Origin: Rhizobacter sp.
GTDB lineage: Bacteria; Pseudomonadota; Gammaproteobacteria; Burkholderiales; Burkholderiaceae_C
Length of the DNA: 7,110 bases
Assembly (NCBI GenBank): GCA_025360945.1
Contig: JANYBE010000452.1
Span: 1-7,110 of the forward strand
Direction: 5' to 3'
The notes under the pieces are model-generated. The model searched no databases and was not told the DNA's origin. It saw only the letters and a program-made list of their open reading frames with translations. A program made the translations under genes and the position numbers. This document shows, piece after piece, positions 1-6,254 of this stretch. Positions within the stretch are counted from its first letter, which is position 1. Each line of letters starts with the position of its first letter.

Positions 1-897
1 GGCAGCCTGCGCAACCCGGCGGGCTGGAACAATGTCTTCGGCTTGCGCCCAAGCCAGGGCCGCGTGCCGCAGTGGCCGGTGACCGACGTGTGGGTCACGC
101 AGCTCGGCACCGAAGGACCGATGGGCCGCACGGTCGAAGACGTGGCGCGGCTGCTCGACGTGCAGGCCGGGCCCGATGCGCGCGTGCCCTTGTCGCTGGC
201 ACAGCATCCATCGTTCACCGAGGGCCTGGAGGGCCTTGATTGCCAACGCGTGCGTATCGGCTGGCTCGGCGATCTGGACGGCTATCTGCCGATGGAGGCA
301 GGTGTCCTCGATGTGTGCGGGCAGGCATTGCGTCGCTTGGAATCGCTGGGCTGCGCGGTCGAGCCGACCGCGTTCGGCCACCCGCCCGAGGCCGTCTGGC
401 AAGCCTGGCTGGTGTGGCGGCGCTGGCTCGTCGCCGGGCGCATCGCACCGTTCCTGCTGAATCCGGCCAATCGCGCGCTGATCAAGCCCGAGGCCCTGTG
501 GGAACACGACCAGGCGGCAGACCTCACTGGCGCGCAGGCCTTGCATGCGAGTGCGCAGCGCAGCACGTTCTACCAGCACATGCTCACGCTGCTCGAGCGC
601 TTCGACGTGCTCGCGCTGCCAAGCGCGCAGGTCTGGCCCTTCGACGCCGCGCTGCGCTGGCCGACGCACATCGCCGGGCGCGAGATGGAGACGTACCACC
701 GCTGGATGGAGGTCGTGATCTACGCCACCTTCGCCGGCCTGCCGTGCATTAGCGTGCCGGCCGGGTTCGGCGCGCTCGGGCTGCCGATGGGCCTGCAGCT
801 GATCGGCCGGCCCCAAGGCGAAGCCGCGCTGCTGCGTCTGGCGCAGACCTACGAGAATGCGGCGCGCGACGTGCTGGATGTCCGCTCCGCGCACTGA
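1..897 (+). CDS. Amidase-signature family hydrolase, 5'-truncated by window edge
   Basis: This is the C-terminal 298 residues of an amidase-signature (AS) enzyme, which hydrolyses carboxamide bonds with a Ser-cisSer-Lys triad. The frame is open from base 1 and begins GSLRNPAGWNNVFGLRPSQG. This is the family's GGS(I/L)RxPA block, so the serine at bases 4-6 should be the nucleophile. The catalytic Lys and cis-Ser lie upstream of the window. The end is also typical: a GLPCISVPAGF segment, then GLPMGLQLIGRPQGEAALL shortly before the TGA at 895-897. The protein has no visible signal peptide in the part seen and is probably cytoplasmic. Substrate cannot be told from the sequence; GatA is unlikely because the C-terminal part matches generic amidases. 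The next gene follows after six bases on the same strand. A later in-frame TTG at 43 is not the real start, because conserved sequence precedes it. Confidence 0.93.
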   Translation, partial: GSLRNPAGWNNVFGLRPSQGRVPQWPVTDVWVTQLGTEGPMGRTVEDVARLLDVQAGPDARVPLSLAQHPSFTEGLEGLDCQRVRIGWLGDLDGYLPMEAGVLDVCGQALRRLESLGCAVEPTAFGHPPEAVWQAWLVWRRWLVAGRIAPFLLNPANRALIKPEALWEHDQAADLTGAQALHASAQRSTFYQHMLTLLERFDVLALPSAQVWPFDAALRWPTHIAGREMETYHRWMEVVIYATFAGLPCISVPAGFGALGLPMGLQLIGRPQGEAALLRLAQTYENAARDVLDVRSAH

Positions 898-903
898 GCC
901 ACC

Positions 904-2943
904 GTGGCAACACCCGAACCCACACGCTGGAGACCGCTTTTGACTCGAACGACCCACCCCATCACCTGGCTGTTCCGATCGATGTGCTGCAGCATCGTGC
1001 TGCTGGCGGGCCCGGTCGCCGCCCAGCCGATCCCCGTGGCCGACTTCTTCAAGCCGTCGGCCTTCGCCAACATGCAGATGGCGCCGTCGGGCAAGCGCAT
1101 GAGCGCCACCGCGCCGCGCGCCGACGGTCGACTCAGCCTGGTGGTGATCGACCTCGACGACCTGAAGAAATCGAAGATCGTCGCCGGCTACGCGGACGCC
1201 GACATTCAAGGCGTGGAGTGGGTCAACGACGACCGGCTCGTGTTCCATCTGTCCGATCCCGATCGACCGGCCGCGACCTATCGCGGCGCCGGTGTGTTCA
1301 CCGTCAGTGCCAGCGGCGGCGAGCTGCCGCGCGCGTTGGTGCGGCCGCAGTGGAAGAGCGTCAGCGAGGGCACGGCCATCGTCTCGCGGACCTTGCAGCC
1401 GAACCATCTGCTGGAGGCCGTGTTGCGCGACGGTTCGAACGACGTCGTGCTGGCAGAGTACGTGGTTGCTGCCAACGACGAGCTGCAATACGTCAACCTG
1501 AAGCGCGTGGACACGACCACGGGGCTGACACGCAGCCTGTCGCAAGGCGCGCCCGCGGGCGCCGTCCATTGGACGCTCGATCAGGCCGGGCAGGCTCGGG
1601 TGGTGACGATCGAGCAAGGGGACAAGGAGAGCGAATACTGGAAGCCGACGGTAACCTCCGCATGGACCAAGATTGGAGAGGGCGAGCGCTACGCCGACCG
1701 CGCGGCCTTCGATCCGATCTTCGTCGACGCCGACAACCGCTTGTATGCGCTGGCGCGCCTCCAGGGATCGGACGTGAGCTCGCTGGTGACCATCGACATG
1801 ACCCAGGGTCCCGGCCAGATGCGCGAGCTGATCGCGACGCCGGGGTTCGACTTTCGCGGAACGTTCGTGCTGAGCGCCCGGGGGGCCGTGCTCGGCGTCA
1901 AGTACCTGACGGACGCGCGCGCCACGCTGTGGTTCGACGCCGACCTGAAGAAAATGCAGGACCAGGTCGACGCGCTGCTGCCCAGCACGGTCAATCTGAT
2001 CGATTGCGGCAATTGCGATCGGCGCGACCGCGTGCTCGTCGCGTCCTATTCAGACCGGCAGCCCGCCATTTTCCAGTTGTTCGACAGCAAGGTCGGCAAG
2101 CTGGAACCGATCGCCGAGTCCCGCCCCTGGATCAAGCACAAGACGATGGCCACGCGCGACATGGTGCGCGTGACAACGCGCGACGGCCTGAGCATGCCGG
2201 TTCACGTCACGCGGCCCGTCGGAGCCAAGACGCCGCTGCCGACGGTGGTGCTCGTGCACGGTGGTCCATGGGTCCGGGGTGGGGAATGGCGATGGGACGC
2301 CGACTCGCAGTTTCTCGCGTCGCGCGGCTACGTCGTGATCGAGCCCGAGTTCCGCGGTAGCACCGGCTTCGGCCGCAAGCACTTTCGTTCGAGCTGGAAG
2401 CAGTGGGGTCTGGCGATGCAGGACGACGTCGCCGACGCGGCGCTGTGGGCCGTCCAGCAGGGGCACGCCGACCCGAAGCGCATTTGCATCGCCGGCGCGA
2501 GCTATGGCGGCTATGCCACGCTGATGGGGCTGATCCGCAACCCGGAGATCTTCCGCTGTGGCGTCAACTGGGTCGGCGTGACCGACATTGACCTGATGTA
2601 CTCGATCACCTGGAGCGACTTTAGCGAAAGCTATCAGCGCTACGGCATGCCCCGAATGGTCGGCGACCGCGTCAAGGACGCCGTGCAACTCGCCGCGACG
2701 TCGCCGATCAAGCAGGCTGCCAGGATCACGCAGCCATTGCTGCTGGCCTATGGGGGCGTCGACCGACGCGTGCCGATCGAGCACGGAACGCAGTTCCGCG
2801 CCGCGGTGCAGAAGACCAACAAGCAGGTCGAGTGGATTGAGTATGCGGACGAGGGCCACGGCTGGTACCTGCTCGCCAACAACATCGACTTCTGGACCCG
2901 CGTCGAGAAGTTCCTCGACAAGAACCTCAAGAACGCGCCGTGA
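904..2943 (+). CDS. Exported S9-family serine peptidase (prolyl oligopeptidase / acylaminoacyl-peptidase-like)
   Basis: This 679-residue protein has the two-domain plan of S9 peptidases and is of normal length for the family. Residues about 20-42 form a signal peptide with hydrophobic core CCSIVLLAGPVAA and probable cleavage before QPIP, so it should act in the periplasm or outside. Residues about 45-400 look like the beta-propeller that gates substrate entry. The alpha/beta-hydrolase domain follows: oxyanion motif HGGP at 452, FRGSTGFG, nucleophile Ser533 in GASYGGY, Asp620 in GGVDRRVP and His652 in DEGHGWY. All three catalytic residues are present. The family cleaves short peptides after proline or removes N-terminal acyl amino acids; which applies here is not visible. 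The listed GTG start at 904 has no good Shine-Dalgarno. A TTG at 940 has GGAGA six bases upstream and gives a shorter, more typical signal peptide, so the true start may be 940. It ends 15 bases from the convergent transporter gene. Confidence 0.93.
   Translation: MATPEPTRWRPLLTRTTHPITWLFRSMCCSIVLLAGPVAAQPIPVADFFKPSAFANMQMAPSGKRMSATAPRADGRLSLVVIDLDDLKKSKIVAGYADADIQGVEWVNDDRLVFHLSDPDRPAATYRGAGVFTVSASGGELPRALVRPQWKSVSEGTAIVSRTLQPNHLLEAVLRDGSNDVVLAEYVVAANDELQYVNLKRVDTTTGLTRSLSQGAPAGAVHWTLDQAGQARVVTIEQGDKESEYWKPTVTSAWTKIGEGERYADRAAFDPIFVDADNRLYALARLQGSDVSSLVTIDMTQGPGQMRELIATPGFDFRGTFVLSARGAVLGVKYLTDARATLWFDADLKKMQDQVDALLPSTVNLIDCGNCDRRDRVLVASYSDRQPAIFQLFDSKVGKLEPIAESRPWIKHKTMATRDMVRVTTRDGLSMPVHVTRPVGAKTPLPTVVLVHGGPWVRGGEWRWDADSQFLASRGYVVIEPEFRGSTGFGRKHFRSSWKQWGLAMQDDVADAALWAVQQGHADPKRICIAGASYGGYATLMGLIRNPEIFRCGVNWVGVTDIDLMYSITWSDFSESYQRYGMPRMVGDRVKDAVQLAATSPIKQAARITQPLLLAYGGVDRRVPIEHGTQFRAAVQKTNKQVEWIEYADEGHGWYLLANNIDFWTRVEKFLDKNLKNAP
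929..933 (+). promoter_or_regulatory. Possible Shine-Dalgarno for an alternative TTG start of the S9 peptidase
   Basis: GGAGA lies six bases before an in-frame TTG at 940. The listed GTG at 904 has no comparable purine-rich stretch, and an ATG at 982 would cut into the signal peptide. The site therefore favours 940, although TTG is a rarer start codon. Confidence 0.4.
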
Positions 2944-2958
2944 GGTGCGGTGTACAGG

Positions 2959-3264
2959 TTACGCCGTAAGCTTGAGCCCCAACATGCCGAGCACGATCAG
3001 GCCCACGCACGCCAACCGCAGCAGCGCGGCCGAATCGCCCAGCAGCACGATGCCCAGGATCACCGTGCCGACGCTGCCGATATCGGTCCACATGGCGCCG
3101 ACCGGCAGGTGCTTCATCGCCAGACCGAGCAGCGCCACGCTGGCGATCATCGCGCCCACCGTCAACGCGATCGGCATCGGCCGGGTGAAGCCGTCGGTGT
3201 ACTTCTGGCCGATGGCCCGGCCGACTTCAAACAGGCCAGTGAAAAATAGCGGTGTCCACGGCAT
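2959..3264 (-). CDS. SugE/Gdx-type small multidrug resistance (SMR) transporter, atypical
   Basis: This 101-residue, four-helix membrane protein matches the SugE/Gdx branch of the SMR family, whose members exchange guanidinium or quaternary ammonium ions for protons as dual-topology dimers. Matching blocks are GLFEV, KYTDGFTRPMP, ALLGLAMKHLPVG, GIVLLGDSA and GLIVLGMLGLKL. The essential Glu13 and Ser42 are present. Several other hallmarks are lost: Trp16 is Arg (CGG for the usual TGG), residue 20 is Gln for the usual Leu (CAG for CTG), and the usual TAYAVWTGIG of helix 3 reads AMWTDIG. That is three residues short, including the conserved Tyr59, and has Gly changed to Asp. The frame remains open with a normal end. 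It could be a functional variant with altered substrate, or a gene starting to decay. The ATG at 3264 gives the family's usual N-terminus but has no strong ribosome binding site. Divergent from the DUF72 gene and convergent with the peptidase. Confidence 0.85.
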   Translation of the reverse strand: MPWTPLFFTGLFEVGRAIGQKYTDGFTRPMPIALTVGAMIASVALLGLAMKHLPVGAMWTDIGSVGTVILGIVLLGDSAALLRLACVGLIVLGMLGLKLTA

Positions 3265-3280
3265 GGCGTGTGCAGTGATC

Positions 3281-3295
3281 GCCTAGAGTCTAGGC
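3281..3295. promoter_or_regulatory. Perfect 15-base palindrome, candidate operator
   Basis: GCCTAGA-G-TCTAGGC is a perfect inverted repeat with seven-base arms around one central base. It sits in the 62-base gap between the divergent SMR and DUF72 genes. It carries CTAG twice, a tetranucleotide often scarce in proteobacterial genomes, in otherwise very GC-rich DNA. The size and symmetry fit the binding site of a small dimeric repressor. No regulator gene is present in the window, so the partner is unknown. Confidence 0.45.
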
Positions 3296-3314
3296 TGGTG
3301 GCTGGGCCTGATAA
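3287..3314 (-). promoter_or_regulatory. Candidate sigma-70 promoter for the SMR gene
   Basis: Reading the minus strand, TTATCA (3314-3309) and TAGACT (3292-3287) are spaced by 16 bases. Each matches four of six positions of the -35 and -10 consensus. Transcription would start near 3279, about 15 bases before the ATG at 3264. The -10 box lies inside the 15-base palindrome, which would suit repression by a bound dimer. Such partial matches occur by chance, so this is tentative. Confidence 0.3.
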
Positions 3315-3319
3315 CGGAG
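3315..3319 (+). promoter_or_regulatory. Shine-Dalgarno of the DUF72 gene
   Basis: CGGAG ends seven bases before the ATG at 3327. This spacing supports that start, which also gives the usual short N-terminus before the conserved GIGGW motif. Confidence 0.6.
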
Positions 3320-3326
3320 CGCATTC

Positions 3327-4118
3327 ATGACCCCCAAGATCCGCGTCGGCATCGGTGGCTGGACATTTGAACCCTGGCGCAACAACTTCTACCCGGCCGA
3401 TCTGCCGCACAGCCGCGAGCTCAAGTACGCGAGCCGCCAGCTCAGCGCGATTGAGGTCAACGGCACCTACTACAGCTCGCAAAAGCCCGCGACCTTCGCG
3501 AAGTGGCGCGACGAGACCCCCGACGATTTCGTGTTCTCGCTGAAGGCCTCACGCTTCGCGACGAATCGGCGCGTGCTCGCCGAGGCGGGCGAATCGGTCG
3601 AGCGCTTCGTAAATCAGGGCATTGCCGAACTCGCGCACAAGCTCGGGCCGATCGTGTGGCAGTTCGCGCCGACCAAGCGTTTCGACGCGGCTGACTTCGA
3701 GGCGTTTTTGAAGCTGCTGCCGGCGTCGGTCGCGGGCATCGCGCTGCGCCACGCGCTCGACGTGCGACACGACAGCTTCAAGACACCTGAGTACCTCGCG
3801 CTCGCGCGGCGCTATCGCGCGGCGACGGTCTTCACCGATTCGGACGACTACCCGATGTTCGCCGACCTGACGGGCGACTTCGTCTACACGCGCATGATGC
3901 GCACCGAGGCATCGTTGCCCGAGGGCTGCGCGCCGCAGACCTTCGATCAGTTGGCCGCGTGCGCGCACGCGTGGCGCAACGGGTCGGAGCCGGCCGGCGT
4001 GCCGCGCGTCGAGCCCGACATGCAGGGTGCACCGCGCGACGTGTTCATGTTCTTCATCAGCGGCGCGAAAGAGAAGGCGCCCGCAGCGGCCATGGCGCTG
4101 CTCAAACGTTTGGCGTGA
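3327..4118 (+). CDS. DUF72 (YecE-like) family protein
   Basis: This 263-residue cytoplasmic protein belongs to the DUF72 family (E. coli YecE type), which folds as a TIM-like barrel and has no firmly established biochemical role. Recognised blocks are the N-terminal VGIGGWTFEPW followed by NNFYPADLP (residues about 7-28) and IEVNGTYYSSQKPATFAKW (about 42-60). DDFVFSLKASRFATN follows, then a GPIVWQFAP strand near residue 110, ALRH near 140, TVFTDSDDYP near 170 and DFVYTRMM near 187. Length and ends are normal for the family, with no sign of truncation. The gene has a good ribosome binding site and is divergent from the SMR gene. The Nudix-MBL gene starts 19 bases after its TGA, so the two are probably co-transcribed. 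No functional link between them is known to me. Confidence 0.9.
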   Translation: MTPKIRVGIGGWTFEPWRNNFYPADLPHSRELKYASRQLSAIEVNGTYYSSQKPATFAKWRDETPDDFVFSLKASRFATNRRVLAEAGESVERFVNQGIAELAHKLGPIVWQFAPTKRFDAADFEAFLKLLPASVAGIALRHALDVRHDSFKTPEYLALARRYRAATVFTDSDDYPMFADLTGDFVYTRMMRTEASLPEGCAPQTFDQLAACAHAWRNGSEPAGVPRVEPDMQGAPRDVFMFFISGAKEKAPAAAMALLKRLA

Positions 4119-4126
4119 TCCCGCAC

Positions 4127-4130
4127 AGGA
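4127..4130 (+). promoter_or_regulatory. Shine-Dalgarno that fixes the Nudix-MBL start at 4138
   Basis: AGGA is followed by a seven-base spacer and the ATG at 4138. The frame is open further back to a possible start at 4027, but that would overlap the DUF72 gene by about 90 bases and add residues unlike any Nudix protein. Confidence 0.6.
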
Positions 4131-4137
4131 CCCTCTC

Positions 4138-5847
4138 ATGCAAGCCAGCGACGTCGTCTCCCCACCTGCACCCTCGCACGCAGCGCGTCCGCCGCGCGCG
4201 TCCGCCACCCTCGTCGTCGTGCGCGAATCAATCGAGGGCATCGAGGTGCTGCTGTCGCGCCGTGCCGAGCGCGGCGACCACAACAGCGGCGCATGGGTCT
4301 TCCCCGGCGGTGTCAATGATCCGGGCGACGCCCTCGCGCACGACTGCCTGGGCGGCATCGACGACGCCGGCGCGAACGCGCGGCTCGGGCTGGCGAGCGG
4401 CGCGCTGAGCTACTACGTGGCCGCGGTGCGCGAATGCTTCGAAGAGTCTGGCCTGCTGTTCGCTACAGATGCGCGCGGCGAGCTTGTCCGGCTCGACGAC
4501 GAGGCCGGCGCCGAACTGCGCGCTTGGCGTGGCCCGCTGCACCGCGGCGAGCGCACCCTGGTCGAGCTGTGCCGCGAGTTCGGCCTGACGCTGGCTCTCG
4601 AGCGGCTCGTCTACCTTAGCCACTGGCTTACGCCGCTGGGCCGTGCGAAACGCTTCGACACGCGCTTCTCCATCGCCGAGGCGCCACCGGCTCAGACCGC
4701 CGAGTTCGACGGTACCGAGATGGTCGAGCAGCTCTGGCTGCGGCCCGCCGCCGCGCTCGCGCGCGCGGTCGAACTCAAGCTGATGACGCCGACGCAGGCG
4801 ACGCTAAAGCTGCTCGGCCAGCACGCCTCAGTGAGCGCGTTGCTCGCGTGGGCACGCGCGCCGCGCGAGATCGGGCTGATCATGCCGCGCGTCGGCTCGG
4901 GTCACCAGGGCATGCGCCCGGTGCTGCCCGACGAGCCGGCCTGGGCCGAGATAGGCCGGCTCGACCCGGCCGGCCACGGCACGAGCTGCTACGACATTCA
5001 GGTCGGCACACCGGTGCGCCTGTCGCCGCGGCTGATTCGCGTGACCGCGAACAACGGCAGCATGATGACCGGGCCGGGCACGAACACCTACCTGATCGGT
5101 GGTGGCGCGCGCAACGAGTGGGCGGCAATCGATCCTGGGCCGCTGGAGGACGCGCATGTCGAGGCCATCATCAAGGCCGCGCCCGGGGCAATCCGCTGGA
5201 TCTTTGCGACCCACACGCACAACGACCACTCGCCTGCTTGCGTGCCGCTAAAGGCGCGCACCGGCGCGGTCGTGCACGGCCGTGTCGCGGCGCACCCGCA
5301 ATGGCAGGACGCGAGCTTCGCCCCCGAGGTTCACCTGCGAGGAGGCGAGCGCTTCGAGCTGCCGGCGCCCGACGGTCTGACGAGCACGCTGCATGCGATC
5401 CACACGCCGGGCCACGCATCGAACCACATCTGCTACCTGCTCGAGGAAGAGAAGCTGCTGTTCACCGGCGATCACGTGATGCAGCAGTCCACCGTCGTGA
5501 TCAACCCGCCCGATGGCGACATGGCGGCGTACATCGCATCGCTGCGCGAGCTCTCAGAACGCGACCTTGAGTGGCTCGCACCGGGGCACGGCTTCTTGAT
5601 GGCCAGGCCGGCGCAGGCGATGCAGGGCATCGTCGCGCACCGTCTGCGCCGCGAGGCCAAGGTCGTCGACGCGATGCGCGCGCTCGGCCCGGTGGACGCC
5701 GACACGCTGCTTGCACGCGTCTACGACGACGTGCAGCCGCGCCTGCTGGCGATGGCGATGCGCTCGCTGACGGCGCACTTGCACAAGCTGCGCGACGATG
5801 GCGTGGCGCGCGAGGCGGCCGGGCGCTGGGAGCTCACGGCACGCTGA
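4138..5847 (+). CDS. Nudix hydrolase / metallo-beta-lactamase fold hydrolase fusion
   Basis: A 569-residue soluble protein joining two hydrolases. Residues about 20-225 form a Nudix domain of the NUDT19/RP2 type. FPGGV (55-59) is separated by a long insert from the R98-E99-x-x-E102-E103-x-G105 part of the Nudix box, and the first Glu of the standard box is not in its usual place. NUDT19 relatives split CoA-type diphosphates. Residues about 290-500 form an MBL domain with H359-T-H361-N-D363-H364, then His426 in HTPGHASNH, Asp445 in FTGDH and His484 in APGHGF, which together supply a two-metal site. Residues about 505-565 match the C-terminal winged helix of LACTB2-like proteins (TAHLHKLRDDGV). 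LACTB2 itself is an endoribonuclease; whether this protein cuts RNA or a thioester is not visible. All key residues are present, so both halves look active. Downstream partner of the DUF72 gene and convergent with the YdeI-type remnant. Confidence 0.92.
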   Translation: MQASDVVSPPAPSHAARPPRASATLVVVRESIEGIEVLLSRRAERGDHNSGAWVFPGGVNDPGDALAHDCLGGIDDAGANARLGLASGALSYYVAAVRECFEESGLLFATDARGELVRLDDEAGAELRAWRGPLHRGERTLVELCREFGLTLALERLVYLSHWLTPLGRAKRFDTRFSIAEAPPAQTAEFDGTEMVEQLWLRPAAALARAVELKLMTPTQATLKLLGQHASVSALLAWARAPREIGLIMPRVGSGHQGMRPVLPDEPAWAEIGRLDPAGHGTSCYDIQVGTPVRLSPRLIRVTANNGSMMTGPGTNTYLIGGGARNEWAAIDPGPLEDAHVEAIIKAAPGAIRWIFATHTHNDHSPACVPLKARTGAVVHGRVAAHPQWQDASFAPEVHLRGGERFELPAPDGLTSTLHAIHTPGHASNHICYLLEEEKLLFTGDHVMQQSTVVINPPDGDMAAYIASLRELSERDLEWLAPGHGFLMARPAQAMQGIVAHRLRREAKVVDAMRALGPVDADTLLARVYDDVQPRLLAMAMRSLTAHLHKLRDDGVAREAAGRWELTAR

Positions 5848-5851
5848 GCGC

Positions 5852-5873
5852 GCCAGCGCGCATCAGCGCTGGC
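5852..5873. terminator. GC-rich hairpin between convergent genes, possible terminator
   Basis: GCCAGCGC and GCGCTGGC form a perfect eight-base-pair stem with a six-base loop (GCATCA). It starts four bases after the Nudix-MBL stop and overlaps the last codons of the minus-strand YdeI-type remnant. There is no T-run on either side, so it is not a classic intrinsic terminator. It could stop or stabilise transcripts from both directions, or be a chance product of GC-rich sequence. Confidence 0.35.
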
Positions 5874-6254
5874 TGTACTTCCAGTTCTGCGTCTTGCCCT
5901 TGGCGAGAAGGGCTGAGGTCTGTGTCAGGGGTCGCGGGCGAGTCTCTTTCCGCTTGGCACTGTCGATCCACTCGATGTAATCGGTGCGGTACGTGGCTGA
6001 AAAGGGCGGCAAAGGTGGCGCGTACCGCGGTGTCGCGGGCGAACGCTGCGGCGAGTTCGGGTGGCAGCGCCTCCATCGCATTCGTCCCCTTGGACGAAGA
6101 AGGGCATGCCGCACTTGGTCACATCGTTCACGTCGGGACAAGCGCGGTGCCCGCCCGCGCGCAGCGGCGCGAGGATGGGTTGCGTGAAAGTGAATGCCGC
6201 GGAGCGTTCGATGCACGCGTCAACGCGCGGGTCGGTGCTCGGCATGGTGCTCAT
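5863..6254 (-). pseudogene. Decayed YdeI/OmpD-associated (DUF1801-type) gene, frameshifted and internally deleted
   Basis: Three pieces of one protein family lie in order but in different minus-strand frames. Piece 1 (about 6254-6090) reads STDPRVDACIERSAAF, then PILAPLRAGGHRACPDV, then KCGMPFFV. This is the family's usual N-terminus (pattern VDAYIxKSAxFAxPIL ... ACPDVEExIKWGMPxF) with Tyr and Trp changed to Cys. Piece 2 (about 6075-5993) reads MEALPPELAAAFARD and then TAVRATFAALFSH. Piece 3 (about 5991-5863) reads YRTDYIEWIDSAKRKETR and ends GKTQNWKYSQR, the usual C-terminus. Dropping the single C at 5992 joins pieces 2 and 3. The join of pieces 1 and 2 needs another frame change near 6085. 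About 60-70 residues normally found between them, including the AAFKAHCAFGFW region, are absent. Intact members are near 200 residues; about 130 survive here. Its function was poorly defined even when intact. Last gene of the kinase-phosphatase unit. Confidence 0.85.

Noticed and set aside
2050..2859. A long open frame antisense to the S9 peptidase, 269 residues
   Set aside because: It lies opposite a gene with a full catalytic triad, shows no known domain, and long antisense frames are common in GC-rich DNA with strong third-position bias.
2944..2958. An intrinsic terminator between the S9 peptidase and the SMR gene
   Set aside because: The 15-base gap and its flanks show no strong stem followed by a T-run.
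3265..3326. A guanidine riboswitch upstream of the SugE-like gene
   Set aside because: Mini-ykkC (guanidine-II) needs two short hairpins with ACGR loops and guanidine-I is longer. The 62-base gap shows only the 15-base palindrome and no such loops.
4027..4137. An earlier start for the Nudix-MBL gene
   Set aside because: It overlaps the DUF72 gene, and the ATG at 4138 has a properly spaced ribosome binding site.
3549..4358. A long open frame antisense to the DUF72 and Nudix genes
   Set aside because: It spans two well-supported genes and their gap, is rich in Arg and Ala, and has no recognisable motif.
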